This document shows, piece by piece, positions 43,326-52,645 of a stretch of 64,000 nt of DNA. Origin of the DNA: Paraferrimonas haliotis (GTDB lineage: Bacteria > Pseudomonadota > Gammaproteobacteria > Enterobacterales > Shewanellaceae); the NCBI RefSeq assembly GCF_002282895.1, contig NZ_NRRB01000003.1, positions 372,001 to 436,000 of the forward strand, read 5' to 3'. Within the stretch, counting starts at the first letter, position 1; each line of letters begins with the position of its first letter. Under the pieces are notes generated by a model. It was given only the letters and a program-made list of their open reading frames with translations. It was not told where the DNA came from and did no database searches. A program made the translations under genes and the position numbers.

Positions 43326-44680
43326 TAGGCGTTCCTCTTCTCAGCATGCTCAGCAACAATGCCAGCACTTTGCTCTTCAAGAATCTGAACCAGTGATTTA
43401 CTGCGAGCAGACACTAGAGCGTGTAATAGCATCAATGGTAGTGCGGCAATCAAACCAAGAACGGTTGTTACCAATGCCATTGAAATACCGCCAGCCATCA
43501 GTTTTGGATCGCCAGTACCGAACAATTGGATTGATTGGAAAGTCGCAATCATACCGGTAACGGTACCCAATAGACCCAGCATAGGCGCGATAGCCGCTAG
43601 TACTTTAAGTATAGAGATTCGAGTCTCAAGTGCTGGAGTTTCTTTCAGAATTGCTTCGTCCAGTTTCAGCTCTAGAGTTTCAACGTCAACATTCTTGTTG
43701 TCTTGATAAGCGCTAAGTACGCGACCTAGTGGGTTGTTACCCGGTTGGTCAACCTTCTTAGTTTGCGCCTTAATCTTGGCACCTACGATACCCAGAGTTA
43801 CAAAACGCTCAAGAGCAATGATAAGACCTAGTACCAACAAGGCAGCAATGATCTTACCGATGGTGCCACCCGCTTCAAAACGCTCTTCTAGAGACGCTTT
43901 TTGGGTGAATACGCTTAGCAATACACCTGACGCTGGATCAACGTAGAGTGGCGCGTAACCTTCGGTTTGAGCAGCCCAGTTCTTAATTGGAGAAACTTGG
44001 TAAGAATCTGGTTGTTGAGAAAGGTCTTGAATGATTTTTAGCTCGTCGTTGTAAATAACGAACTTACCGTCAGCAAGTAAGTTAAATGGACCAACACGAG
44101 CAACTTCAGTAGTCACGGTTTCACCGTTAATACCAGTTACTTCGCCTTGGAACTTAACCACTTTACCTGATTCGGTCATTTCTTTTAGGTAAGCCATCCA
44201 GAACTGCTCTAGCTCGTCGATACGAGGCAGTTCTTTACGAGCACCAAGTTCAGCAATGAACTGGTGACGGTCTGGGTATTGTGCAGAAATGTTAGAAGAA
44301 GCTAAACGGCTTGCTAGGTTACCAGCAGCACCTTTAACCACACCGAACATCTCACCCAGGTCACCCTGTGCGTTTTTACGGTCTTCTTCAAGCTCAGCCA
44401 GACGACGTTCGTTGTCTAAGTAAGTTTGGTTTAGACGATCACCGCGATCTTGCTCGGCTTTCAGGTCACGCTTAGCTTTGTTCAAAAGCGCTTGCTTGTC
44501 GCCAGCGTACTTTTTGAATTCAGCTTCACGGTTTTTGTTGATTTTAGACTGCGCAGCGGTTTCTGACTTAACTTTGTTAAGCAGTTGGTCGAATGACGTC
44601 GGAGCGTCTGCTGCTGATACCATGCCAGCGGTCAAGCTTAAGCTGGCTGCCATCAAGGCAGAAGTCATTAATTTTTTCAT
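43325..44680 (-). CDS. TtpC-type ExbB-like protein with periplasmic extension
   Basis: This 451-residue protein combines a signal peptide, a long coiled-coil periplasmic domain (about 25-260) and a C-terminal MotA/TolQ/ExbB domain with the same GLLGTVTGMIATFQ signature as exbB. That architecture is TtpC, which in Vibrio is required for TonB2-dependent uptake. The second ExbB-like gene next to exbB is therefore expected rather than a duplication error. It overlaps the upstream DUF3450 stop by one base (TAATG) and the exbB start in the same way. Confidence 0.92.
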   Translation of the reverse strand: MKKLMTSALMAASLSLTAGMVSAADAPTSFDQLLNKVKSETAAQSKINKNREAEFKKYAGDKQALLNKAKRDLKAEQDRGDRLNQTYLDNERRLAELEEDRKNAQGDLGEMFGVVKGAAGNLASRLASSNISAQYPDRHQFIAELGARKELPRIDELEQFWMAYLKEMTESGKVVKFQGEVTGINGETVTTEVARVGPFNLLADGKFVIYNDELKIIQDLSQQPDSYQVSPIKNWAAQTEGYAPLYVDPASGVLLSVFTQKASLEERFEAGGTIGKIIAALLVLGLIIALERFVTLGIVGAKIKAQTKKVDQPGNNPLGRVLSAYQDNKNVDVETLELKLDEAILKETPALETRISILKVLAAIAPMLGLLGTVTGMIATFQSIQLFGTGDPKLMAGGISMALVTTVLGLIAALPLMLLHALVSARSKSLVQILEEQSAGIVAEHAEKRNA

Positions 44681-45462
44681 TATTGTGCAACCTCCGCGGC
44701 TGGAACCGGCAATGAGAATAGGTCGTTAGCGCCTTGTTTACGCGCAATACGAATACCTTTGGTCAGTTCGCGCAAGTAGCGGCCATCTAACTCGTTCCAA
44801 GTTTTAGTGTTAGCGTCATACATCCAAGCCGACTTTTGGTCCAAGCTTTGTGCATAAAGAGCAACACGACCTAAGCGGAAGAAGTCTACAAGTACTTCGT
44901 TACCGTTAACATCTAGCTTACCTTCAGTCGCCGAAACAAAACGACCGTAGTCATTTTCAATGTCGTAAGCGTCTAGAATTAAGCGATATTTTTCTGCAAG
45001 AGATACGTCTGCTGAATTGAGCAAGCTCTTAAGATTGTCAATACGGAACTTACGAGACTCTTGTTCGAATGGTAAATCTAAAGCAACGAACTGCTCTAGA
45101 GTGTCAACCATTTTGAACATCAAAGGAACAACGCCCTGACGTAAGGTTTCGACGTAATCGATATCCGCTTGAATCGCTTGCATAGTTGCTTCTTGGTCTG
45201 CAACTAGGCCTGCAACGTAATCGTTGTAGCCTTTCAAGGATTCGCGTTGATCTTCAGTGGTACCGTATTCAAACAGCATATCTTGTGCTTGATCATAGTA
45301 TCTATCGATTTTCTGCTGAGATTTTTCAGCAGCAACATGCATTTTGCCGTCTGCTTTTTGCACGTCGGTAAGAGGATCGGCGGCAACCAGATTACTACCG
45401 GCAAACGCCAGTGCAGCAACCATAGCAGTAGCCAGTTTGGTTCTTGTACTTACCTTGGACAT
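44680..45462 (-). CDS. DUF3450 periplasmic protein of the TonB2 system
   Basis: This 260-residue protein has a signal peptide (cut near LVAA-DP) and a coiled-coil-rich DUF3450 domain with WMYDANTKTWNELDGRYLRELTKGIRIARKQGAN near the end. It is the first gene of the TonB2 operon (DUF3450, ttpC, exbB, exbD, tonB, TPR) and occupies that position in related genomes. The start ATG at 45462 has GGAAAAT upstream; the frame open to 45564 would add 34 residues before the signal peptide. Its precise role is unknown. Confidence 0.88.
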   Translation of the reverse strand: MSKVSTRTKLATAMVAALAFAGSNLVAADPLTDVQKADGKMHVAAEKSQQKIDRYYDQAQDMLFEYGTTEDQRESLKGYNDYVAGLVADQEATMQAIQADIDYVETLRQGVVPLMFKMVDTLEQFVALDLPFEQESRKFRIDNLKSLLNSADVSLAEKYRLILDAYDIENDYGRFVSATEGKLDVNGNEVLVDFFRLGRVALYAQSLDQKSAWMYDANTKTWNELDGRYLRELTKGIRIARKQGANDLFSLPVPAAEVAQ

Positions 45463-46034
45463 ATTTTCCAACCAATTTGATGTGAATTTATAAAGCAAGA
45501 TTGCGCTATAAGCCGCTAACCCATTCAATATTATTAGTGTTCGAATTGGATAACCGGCGAGCAATCCCCACTCTTAGTGATTGTTATTTTCCCTTTTTCT
45601 GACCGTTTTTACGGACAGACCCGCAGGCATAATTCCACAACAACTGAATACCTGTCAACCTCTGTTCCGATCATTAAACTGGTCTAAACAGAGGTTACTG
45701 TGCAAATAGTAATCGAAGGTGTTAATTTCAAGAATCACGCTTTACTTCAGTTTTTCCGAAGTCAGGGTCACCGCAAGGCAACAAAGCCATTGAATTAACA
45801 GTAAATACTAATAAAGTAAATTAGGCCGAAACACCGACAGGGCTTAGAGAAGCTAACCGTAACGCTAGCGCCACAGGTTGGTTATAATTTTTATCGAAAA
45901 AATAATGTTGCACTTGTTGCTAAGGAGGAATGAGTGTGAACAGCAGGTCGAACGTTTTATCTTTGTTAACAAAATAAAAAACCCAAATTTCAACGGGCTA
46001 ATGATGAAATTTGGGTTGTGGATGATTACCTAAA
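45463..46034. other. Intergenic region between the TonB2 operon and the porin gene
   Basis: This 572-base gap holds the TonB2 operon promoter region and the porin terminator. On the plus strand a TATAAT (45883-45888) is followed by a strong AAGGAGG ribosome site (45922-45928). A 13-codon frame then starts with GTG at 45936 and ends at 45977. A TTTGTTAACAAA palindrome lies at 45962-45973. No known RNA or longer gene was recognised. Confidence 0.4.
45975..46016 (-). terminator. Terminator of the porin gene
   Basis: The 12-base-pair stem ACCCAAATTTCA/TGAAATTTGGGT (45981-45992 with 46005-46016) has a 12-base loop and is followed on the minus strand by a T-rich run. Confidence 0.85.
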
Positions 46035-47201
46035 CTACATGTAGAAACGCATGCCAATACCGATGCCGTCGTCTTCTACCATCGCTTGCGCTGTTGGTAC
46101 GTCACTGAAGTCTTTACGAGCTTCTATGTACAATATGGTTTTATCGCTCCACAGATAGTGAAACCCAGCCGTTACAAAACTACGCTCGAACGATTCACCG
46201 TTATAAAGGTTGCCATAGGCTTCGTCGTCGGCTTTAAGGTAGTTCATCATTACTAGGGGCACAAAACCGTTATCCATAGCGTAACTTACAACGGCTTCAG
46301 CACCGGTAGACTTTGGCATGATGCGACCCGCGTTATCCACTTCGTGGTATTCCGCTTGGTTGGCGTTAAAGCCTACGTATAAGCCTTCATCATACATTCC
46401 ACCCCAGGTGGCACTCACACCGGTGATTTTATCGGTTTCCGATAACGCTCGCCCGTCAACAAACGCGCCTTCAAATTTACCGTGGTTATAGGCGATACCC
46501 AATTCCAACTCATCCATCACTTGATAACGAGCTGAAATACCAAAGGTGTTGTCATAAGAAATTGAACGAATTTGGTTTGGATCGTTAGCAAGCGGCACTG
46601 GAGGTGGATTGCCTTGCAGATCGTCAATTTCGTCAGAAGCGTTTCGAGCTTGCACCTGCAAACCTAATTTAAAGTTGCCGAATTCATTACGATACTGGAA
46701 GGCTTTGTCTGCACGACCGGTACCATTAAGGCCACCGTCACCGTTAAAGGTATACACACCTGAGCTGGTTCCTGCCCAAACATGGGGAATATCAGTATTG
46801 TGGGCGATGTCGTAATAAACACCCCACTGTTTACCCGCAGTAAATGAACCATAGGTATCGTGATGGGCGCCAATGAACCCTAATCGATTATTCAAGAATT
46901 CATCGGTACGAGTGTGCACATAGTCACCAGTGAGCGACAAGTCGGTGTTGCCCACTAGGTTTACGCCCCACTCCATTTTGGCCTGAGTACTCCAACCGTT
47001 GCCCATTTGACGCACAAAGTCGAAGTTTATGCGAGAGGTACCATCGATAATCTCGGTGGTATCTTGAGTATTTACTGCGCGAATATCGGCATAGCCGCCA
47101 ATGGTTAACGAGTTTACGTCGTCGTTATATACTTCGAACGCTAATACCGACGGAGTCGCTAAAGCCGCGGCAACCGCAGATGAAATCACACCAAGTCTCA
47201 T
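46035..47201 (-). CDS. Outer-membrane porin (general diffusion type)
   Basis: This 388-residue trimeric-porin-like protein has a signal peptide (MRLGVISSAVAAALATPSVLA) and begins the mature chain FEVYNDDVNSLTIGGYADIRA. Alternating strands follow, with the porin constriction-loop segment GFIGAHHDTYGSFTAGKQWGVYYDIA, and it ends in GIGMRFYM. The barrel style matches gram-negative porins of the Alteromonadales. The start ATG at 47201 is preferred for its GGGAGAG site and signal peptide; the open frame runs 30 codons further upstream. Terminator present downstream. Substrate unknown. Confidence 0.88.
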   Translation of the reverse strand: MRLGVISSAVAAALATPSVLAFEVYNDDVNSLTIGGYADIRAVNTQDTTEIIDGTSRINFDFVRQMGNGWSTQAKMEWGVNLVGNTDLSLTGDYVHTRTDEFLNNRLGFIGAHHDTYGSFTAGKQWGVYYDIAHNTDIPHVWAGTSSGVYTFNGDGGLNGTGRADKAFQYRNEFGNFKLGLQVQARNASDEIDDLQGNPPPVPLANDPNQIRSISYDNTFGISARYQVMDELELGIAYNHGKFEGAFVDGRALSETDKITGVSATWGGMYDEGLYVGFNANQAEYHEVDNAGRIMPKSTGAEAVVSYAMDNGFVPLVMMNYLKADDEAYGNLYNGESFERSFVTAGFHYLWSDKTILYIEARKDFSDVPTAQAMVEDDGIGIGMRFYM

Positions 47202-47577
47202 GTATCTCTCCCATAATGATTTTGGCTTGTTAATAATAGTGTCTTTATTCGTCATTAGTATTGTTATAAGGCACATAACCCTATGTAACAACCTTTATTA
47301 AATTAGAACAATTTACCCTAAAGGGTTAGGATTAATCGTTCCTTTTTAATAATGACTGAGTTAATTTTGAAGCGGTTCACGCTAACAGGCTCAAAAGTAC
47401 CGGGTAAGTGACCATTTCATTGTCATTAAGTTAATGCTACAAACTTGAATGTAAGCTTAATGAAAACTAAATCGTTAATTTAATCTGATTTTTTTACCTT
47501 ATTTTCATCGTATTTTTAGTGGAACCACAACAAACCGCTGCTATTATGTTTGTCCTTGCCCCACTAATCTGTGAATC
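47202..47577. other. Divergent intergenic region between the porin and dinG
   Basis: This AT-rich 376-base stretch must carry the promoters of the porin (minus) and dinG (plus). A small inverted repeat ACCC-TAAA-GGGT occurs near 47316-47327. No LexA box or small RNA was recognised. Confidence 0.4.
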
Positions 47578-49683
47578 ATGAGCCAAACCAAGCAAACAAA
47601 CCATCAGGTACCCGACAAAGTCAAAACTCAGATCCGTAGCATTTATCAAAAGATTGCTGGGGGCATGCAGCAATTTAATCGACGCAAAGAGCAAAATTAT
47701 ATGGTGGCTGAGGTCACTAAAGTATTAGCCGGTGAATACGACAGCCAGCGGCGCATGATGGTAGTCGAGGCCGGGACTGGCATTGGTAAATCATTGGCCT
47801 ATTTATTAGGAGCAATTCCTCTGGCATTAGCGAAAGGCAAGCAATTGTGCATCGCCACGGCAACGGTTGCCTTGCAAGAGCAATTAGTAAAAAAAGAACT
47901 GCCGTTTTTCTTGGCTCAAAGCGAGCTGGATTTCAAGTTTGGATTAGTTAAGGGGCGGCAACGCTACGTTTGTTTGTCCAAGCTTGAGCTGTTTGCCGGT
48001 GAAGCCGGTGACTCACAACAAGCTTTATGGCAGACCAAGCCCGATGAAGCCCATATAAAACTGTTAAAAAAATTGCTGACGGACTATCACCATGGTCGTT
48101 GGGATGGTGATCGCGACAGCCTGCCCCAAACCATTCCAGACCCGATTTGGAACCAAATTAGCTCAGACAAACATTCCTGCCAGAAAAACGTGGCGGACCA
48201 TCGTTATTGTCCGTTTCATAAGGCTCGCGACGACATGGATTCGTGGGACGTATTAGTGGTGAACCACAGCCTATTGTTGGCCGATTTAAGCCTAGGTGGT
48301 GGGGTGATATTGCCCGATCCAGAAAACATGTATTTTGTCATCGATGAGGCTCATCACTTACCTCAAGTCACACGCGACTTCAGCAGTGCTTCAGCAACCT
48401 TAAGAGCCTCCGCAGACTGGTTGCAACGACTGGATAAGAGCATGACTAAAATTCAAGCCTTAGTGCCCTCGGAGCAGGCCATCAAGCCATGTCAGTCGTT
48501 AATGGATGAACTGGGCACCACGGTTAACGAGCTTAAGTTAGTCGCTGAGTTGTGTCAGGCTAATGGTCAATGGTTTGAAAACAGTGAAGACAGAGTTCGC
48601 TTTGAGCACGGCCAACTGCCAACGGTACTCAAGCAGCACGCTTCTGACCTCGCCGATTCCTCGAAAACCAATCTAAAGCACTTAAACCGAATTCAAACCT
48701 TGGTGAACGAAGCTCTCAAAGACGGTGACATAACCACAGCTCAAGCCGAGCCGGTACTCATCGAGCTCGGTAATTACATTCAGCGATTGGAGAACTTGCA
48801 ACAGCTTTGGAAAATGATGGCGCTGGAGTTATCACCCAAAGCCCCTCCGCTTGCGCGCTGGATTGCTTTGCGTGCCGATACCCAACCCCAGGATTATTTA
48901 GTCAGCGCATCCCCCATTGAAGTGGGCGATATTTTAGAGCATCAGCTTTGGTCTAAGGCGGCTGGCGTCATCTTATGCAGCGCTACCTTAAGGGCATTGA
49001 ATCAATTTGACCATTTTCGCCATCAAATCGGCTTAACAGCGAACGACGGCACGCGATACCTTGCGTTGCAAAGCCCCTTCGACTTCGAAAACAACGCAAC
49101 CTTGTACTTACCCAAAATGCGCTTCGATCCCAGTCAGGACGCCTTTACACAAGAGCTTATCGAAAAGCTGCCTCAGTTGTTAGAAGACGAACCAGCCAGT
49201 CTGGTCTTGTTCAGCAGCTACTGGCAGATGAACCAAGTGGTAGACGCTCTAAAACACAAAATTAAGATCCCACTGCTCGTGCAGGGTGATCTAAGCCCAA
49301 GTGCCTTGCTATCCCAACACAAGCAACGGTGTGATGCGCACAAGCCCAGTATTATTTTTGGTACCGCCAGTTTATCTGAAGGTTTGGACTTACCCGGCGA
49401 TTACCTAACGAACTTAATCATTACAAAATTGCCCTTTGCGGTTCCAACCTCGCCCGTTGAGGAAGCGCACGCCGAATTTGTCAAAGCACGCGGTGGCAAC
49501 CCATTTATGCAATTAACCGTTCCAGACGCGTCACGCAAACTCATTCAAAGCTGCGGTCGCCTATTGCGTAAAGAGCAAGACTACGGCCGAATCACCATTT
49601 TAGATAAACGTCTGGTTACGCGTCGCTATGGATCCGCCCTCCTCGATGGCTTGCCGGGGTATCGACGTGTCATTGAATCTTAA
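47578..49683 (+). CDS. dinG: ATP-dependent DNA helicase of the DinG/XPD family
   Basis: This 701-residue superfamily 2 helicase unwinds DNA 5' to 3'. Walker A is AGTGIGKS (65-72) and the DEAH-box is DEAHH (256-260). Between them lie the cysteines expected for an iron-sulphur cluster (YVCLSKLELF, then KHSCQKN and HRYCPFH). The C-terminal helicase motifs include FGTASLSEGLDLPGD and QSCGRLLRKEQDYGRI. Length and motifs match DinG, which resolves R-loops and G-quadruplexes in E. coli. No LexA operator was seen upstream, so SOS control is not shown here. Confidence 0.92.
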   Translation: MSQTKQTNHQVPDKVKTQIRSIYQKIAGGMQQFNRRKEQNYMVAEVTKVLAGEYDSQRRMMVVEAGTGIGKSLAYLLGAIPLALAKGKQLCIATATVALQEQLVKKELPFFLAQSELDFKFGLVKGRQRYVCLSKLELFAGEAGDSQQALWQTKPDEAHIKLLKKLLTDYHHGRWDGDRDSLPQTIPDPIWNQISSDKHSCQKNVADHRYCPFHKARDDMDSWDVLVVNHSLLLADLSLGGGVILPDPENMYFVIDEAHHLPQVTRDFSSASATLRASADWLQRLDKSMTKIQALVPSEQAIKPCQSLMDELGTTVNELKLVAELCQANGQWFENSEDRVRFEHGQLPTVLKQHASDLADSSKTNLKHLNRIQTLVNEALKDGDITTAQAEPVLIELGNYIQRLENLQQLWKMMALELSPKAPPLARWIALRADTQPQDYLVSASPIEVGDILEHQLWSKAAGVILCSATLRALNQFDHFRHQIGLTANDGTRYLALQSPFDFENNATLYLPKMRFDPSQDAFTQELIEKLPQLLEDEPASLVLFSSYWQMNQVVDALKHKIKIPLLVQGDLSPSALLSQHKQRCDAHKPSIIFGTASLSEGLDLPGDYLTNLIITKLPFAVPTSPVEEAHAEFVKARGGNPFMQLTVPDASRKLIQSCGRLLRKEQDYGRITILDKRLVTRRYGSALLDGLPGYRRVIES

Positions 49684-49726
49684 GGCCTGTTACTATGTCG
49701 CCATTAATCACGCTTAAGGATTTCTG

Positions 49727-50500
49727 TTGGAATTCATTCTAGAGCCAAATATCTTGCTGACCCTCTGCGCAGTTGCTTTTATCGCGGGCTTTATTGACGC
49801 GATTGCTGGCGGCGGCGGATTGCTCACGATCCCCGCCCTGTTAACCGCCGGCTTGCCTCCTCATTTAGCACTGGGAACCAACAAATTGGCGGCCACGTTT
49901 GGCTCACTGACCGCCAGCATCACCTTTTATAAGAAAAAGCTGTTTAAACCGCGAATGTGGATTACCGCGTTAGCGACCACCTTTGTAGGTGCGGTACTTG
50001 GAACCGCGGCGGTAAATTATTTAGATCCAGCTTTGTTAGATAAAGGCCTGCCTATCATAATCCTCGCGACCGCCGTATATACGCTGTTCAGTCGTAAACC
50101 TTCTGAGCAGAGTCAAGCGATGGACAGCAACGAAGCTGGATTTAACACTCGTCAAACCTTTCAAGGCTTAACCTTGGGTTTTTACGATGGTTTTGCAGGC
50201 CCTGGCACCGGCGCTTTTTGGACGGTATCCAATATGGCTCTGTATCGGCTGAACATCTTATTGGCCTCTGGAATGGCAAAGGCCATGAATTTTGTTTCCA
50301 ATGCCACGTCATTAGCCACCTTCATTTACCTCGGCCACGTAAATTGGCTGCTAGGCGTCAGTATGGGAGTCTGCATAATGGCCGGAGCACTGATCGGTGC
50401 CCATTCTGCCATTCGTTTTGGTGGCGCGTTTATCCGACCTGTGTTCATTACTGTAGTGATCATCATTGCCGCGGATTTAGCATGGAAGGCTTGGTTTTAG
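49727..50500 (+). CDS. TSUP (TauE/SafE) family sulfite/anion exporter
   Basis: This 257-residue inner-membrane protein with 7 to 8 spans belongs to the TSUP family (YfcA-like). It contains GFIDAIAGGGGLLTIPALLTAG and LALGTNKLAATFGS, the internal-repeat signature. Members export sulfite, sulfolactate or other organic anions. The start is TTG at 49727, with AAGGA 7 bases upstream. It is directly followed by the priC gene, whose start codon begins on the base after this stop. The ion is unknown. Confidence 0.88.
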   Translation: MEFILEPNILLTLCAVAFIAGFIDAIAGGGGLLTIPALLTAGLPPHLALGTNKLAATFGSLTASITFYKKKLFKPRMWITALATTFVGAVLGTAAVNYLDPALLDKGLPIIILATAVYTLFSRKPSEQSQAMDSNEAGFNTRQTFQGLTLGFYDGFAGPGTGAFWTVSNMALYRLNILLASGMAKAMNFVSNATSLATFIYLGHVNWLLGVSMGVCIMAGALIGAHSAIRFGGAFIRPVFITVVIIIAADLAWKAWF

Positions 50501-51169
50501 ATGAGTCAAAACCGAGCCATTCGTGCGCTTACTTCGCAACTGCAAACATTACAATCGCGGGCCCAGCAGCATGATAACCAGCTAAACCCGAGTGCTAAGC
50601 ACTTGCTTTCTAATCGTCATCGTTTTCATCAACAGTTGTTTGATCACCACGGTGCCGAGCTGGTGCCCTGCGCTAATAACATCTCAAAAGACATCCAACG
50701 TCTGGCGCAACTGATCCAGTTAGGCCACAACCCTCAAACAATCGAAGCCTTATGTCTTCGCATCCAAGACAAATTTGAGGCGTTGTCGCAGGCGTTGGTG
50801 AGCACCAAAGTCACTGTTGAGCATGAACGAAGCGCCCATCAAAGTTCACGCAAACTTTGGGCTAAACGCAAACTGGCAAGTCAGCAAAAAGCGGCGAAAA
50901 ACAGTGCCAACAGTCAATATCCATGGATTCCTGCAGAAGCTTTTCATGACGCATCCGCGTTGGCCTTACAAATTGACAAACACCGGCGCTGGATGAGTAA
51001 ACTTGAAGTTACATTAGAAAAGTTGGATATTCGACTTCATCGCAGTATCGGAGCTGACAAAATACAATGCCAACAAGATATTTTGGCAACGTCCAAGCGA
51101 TTACAACAATGCCAACAAGCATTACTGCACTTGCAAGCGTGCTTACGACACTTAAAACCGTCTAACTAA
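50501..51169 (+). CDS. priC: Primosomal replication protein PriC
   Basis: PriC helps reload the replicative helicase at stalled forks. This 222-residue, highly basic and alpha-helical protein matches the family weakly: RHRFHQQLFDHHGAELVPC near residue 45 resembles the RFDRHLF region, and the C-terminal RLQQCQQALLHLQACL matches the conserved helix. It is longer than E. coli PriC (175). The start abuts the stop of the TSUP gene (TAGATG). No membrane or signal sequence is present. Confidence 0.72.
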   Translation: MSQNRAIRALTSQLQTLQSRAQQHDNQLNPSAKHLLSNRHRFHQQLFDHHGAELVPCANNISKDIQRLAQLIQLGHNPQTIEALCLRIQDKFEALSQALVSTKVTVEHERSAHQSSRKLWAKRKLASQQKAAKNSANSQYPWIPAEAFHDASALALQIDKHRRWMSKLEVTLEKLDIRLHRSIGADKIQCQQDILATSKRLQQCQQALLHLQACLRHLKPSN

Positions 51170-51193
51170 CGGCAAACAGCCGACGGAGATATT

Positions 51194-51883
51194 ATGAAAA
51201 TTTGGGTTAGCCTATTGTTAAGCTGCGTGCTTTCGGTGCCAGTATCAGCTGCAACATTAAAAATTCCGATGTCCTTCGAGTATATGGCGTTAGATGGACA
51301 GCCAATCAAGCGCAATTTCTTTAAGCATCAAAGTGAACTGGAATTAACCCAAGGCCCTCACAAAATTGCATTGCGTTACAACGATTTAGTTGCTGATAGA
51401 ATCAGTGACATCGACCGTAAAATCAGCTCATCTCCTTTTGTCGTTGCGTTTAATGCCGAGGCAGGTAAAGAATACCAATTAGCGCCAACAGGCGAACTCT
51501 TTAACAAAGATCCCGATGCTTATGCGGAGCGGCCAGCGGTGATCATTACTTTAAATGGCCAGCAAGTACCGTTTGAAACCGCCTATACCGACGCCGAAGA
51601 AAGCACCCTATTAGGACGCTTATTTGGCGACACCCCAACTCAAAATATTGATGAGGCCGCTATCGCTGCTACTGCAACCACCACTGCAGCTGCAACAAGC
51701 TCAATCGCAGCAACGACACCCTCCGCTGCAGATACCGCAACCACAGCAGATACAGCGACCACAAATGTTAAATCTCAAAGCGCAGCAACCACAACACCAG
51801 AGCAAATGCTGCAATATTGGTGGCAACAAGCGGATGAGAAGACTCGTAGAGAATTTTTAAGTTGGGCCGTTAATCAGCTTTAA
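51194..51883 (+). CDS. DUF2057 (YccT-type) secreted protein
   Basis: This 229-residue protein has a signal peptide (cut near VSA-AT). It is followed by a DUF2057 domain: LKIPMSFEYMALDGQPIK, then the LTQGPHKIALRYNDLV strand and the DRISDIDRKISSSPFVVAF segment. After about residue 150 it has an alanine/threonine-rich linker (TTTAAATSSIAA) and a short conserved tail ending REFLSWAVNQL. YccT family proteins are periplasmic, function uncertain. Its end overlaps the convergent acpH gene by 4 bases. Confidence 0.82.
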   Translation: MKIWVSLLLSCVLSVPVSAATLKIPMSFEYMALDGQPIKRNFFKHQSELELTQGPHKIALRYNDLVADRISDIDRKISSSPFVVAFNAEAGKEYQLAPTGELFNKDPDAYAERPAVIITLNGQQVPFETAYTDAEESTLLGRLFGDTPTQNIDEAAIAATATTTAAATSSIAATTPSAADTATTADTATTNVKSQSAATTTPEQMLQYWWQQADEKTRREFLSWAVNQL

Positions 51884-52470
51884 GTTTCCAGCGCTTGGTG
51901 TTGCACATGCGCTATGAGCTCTTCGAAAAACACCAAGAACACAGCTTCAATTTGGTCTTGGTGTTGATTGAGATCTTTAATACTGCCCTGAAACTGGTTA
52001 GCGAACCGAATACGTTGCGCTATCCGATCCAGCGCGTAACCAACCCCGTGCAGAGTTTGATAACTGCCAAACCAATGCTCATTGGCCACTCTTAATGTAA
52101 CTTGTTGCATTGTACGCGGCATTAAATACTGACCGGCGCGCAGTGACTCATAGTAATCATGACATACGGTTTCAAAAGCACTGGAGTGAAAACGATGCCA
52201 GTGCTTTATTAAGAAGTGGTCAAAGGCAAGATCCAATATAACCCCTGCAAAACGGCGTCGCTCGGGAGACATCAGTTTCTTCAGATTGCGAACTTGGGGG
52301 TGTTGATCGGTAAAGCGGTCCACCAGTCTATGGTTTTGTAAACCGGCACGCACATTTGCGGGTAAGCTTGCACTGTCCACCCCTTTACTGAAATCCCCAA
52401 GTAGATTACCTACTCTCGATTCTACAGTTGATTGAGACAAATACAGATGCGCTAAATAGTTCATTGCCAT
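51880..52470 (-). CDS. acpH: ACP phosphodiesterase AcpH
   Basis: AcpH removes the phosphopantetheine arm from holo-acyl carrier protein. The 196-residue protein starts MNYLAHLYLSQ, followed by RVGNLLGDFSKG, the DUF479/AcpH signature with metal-binding aspartate. A second histidine-aspartate pair lies in HRLVDRFTDQHPQV, and DLAFDHFLIKHWHRF completes the HD-like core. Length is normal. It is convergent with the DUF2057 gene and lies just upstream of the algal-sugar locus on the other strand. Confidence 0.92.
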   Translation of the reverse strand: MAMNYLAHLYLSQSTVESRVGNLLGDFSKGVDSASLPANVRAGLQNHRLVDRFTDQHPQVRNLKKLMSPERRRFAGVILDLAFDHFLIKHWHRFHSSAFETVCHDYYESLRAGQYLMPRTMQQVTLRVANEHWFGSYQTLHGVGYALDRIAQRIRFANQFQGSIKDLNQHQDQIEAVFLVFFEELIAHVQHQALET

Positions 52471-52599
52471 AGGTTACACGCGCTACCCGTCTCTGGCTAG
52501 CCATCTCGCGAGGATCGGCCCTCCTACAACCAGTACCTTTAAAGAAATTCATTGAAGCCTATGCTTAACAAGCCTTTACATTTAACAAGCTCATGTGTA

Positions 52600-52613
52600 G
52601 ATTGTTAACAATC
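52600..52613. promoter_or_regulatory. Palindromic operator candidate upstream of the anhydrogalactose operon
   Basis: GATTGTTAACAATC is a perfect 14-base palindrome ending 32 bases before the start of the cycloisomerase gene, where it would overlap the promoter. The 12-base core ATTGTTAACAAT recurs at 61500-61511 upstream of the kdgK operon. The regulator is not in the window. Confidence 0.6.
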
Positions 52614-52645
52614 AACTGTTTTATACATTAACAAAAGACTGCTCG

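Noticed and set aside
43325..44680. Duplicate exbB gene
   Set aside because: The N-terminal signal peptide and coiled-coil extension show that it is TtpC, a distinct and expected TonB2 component.
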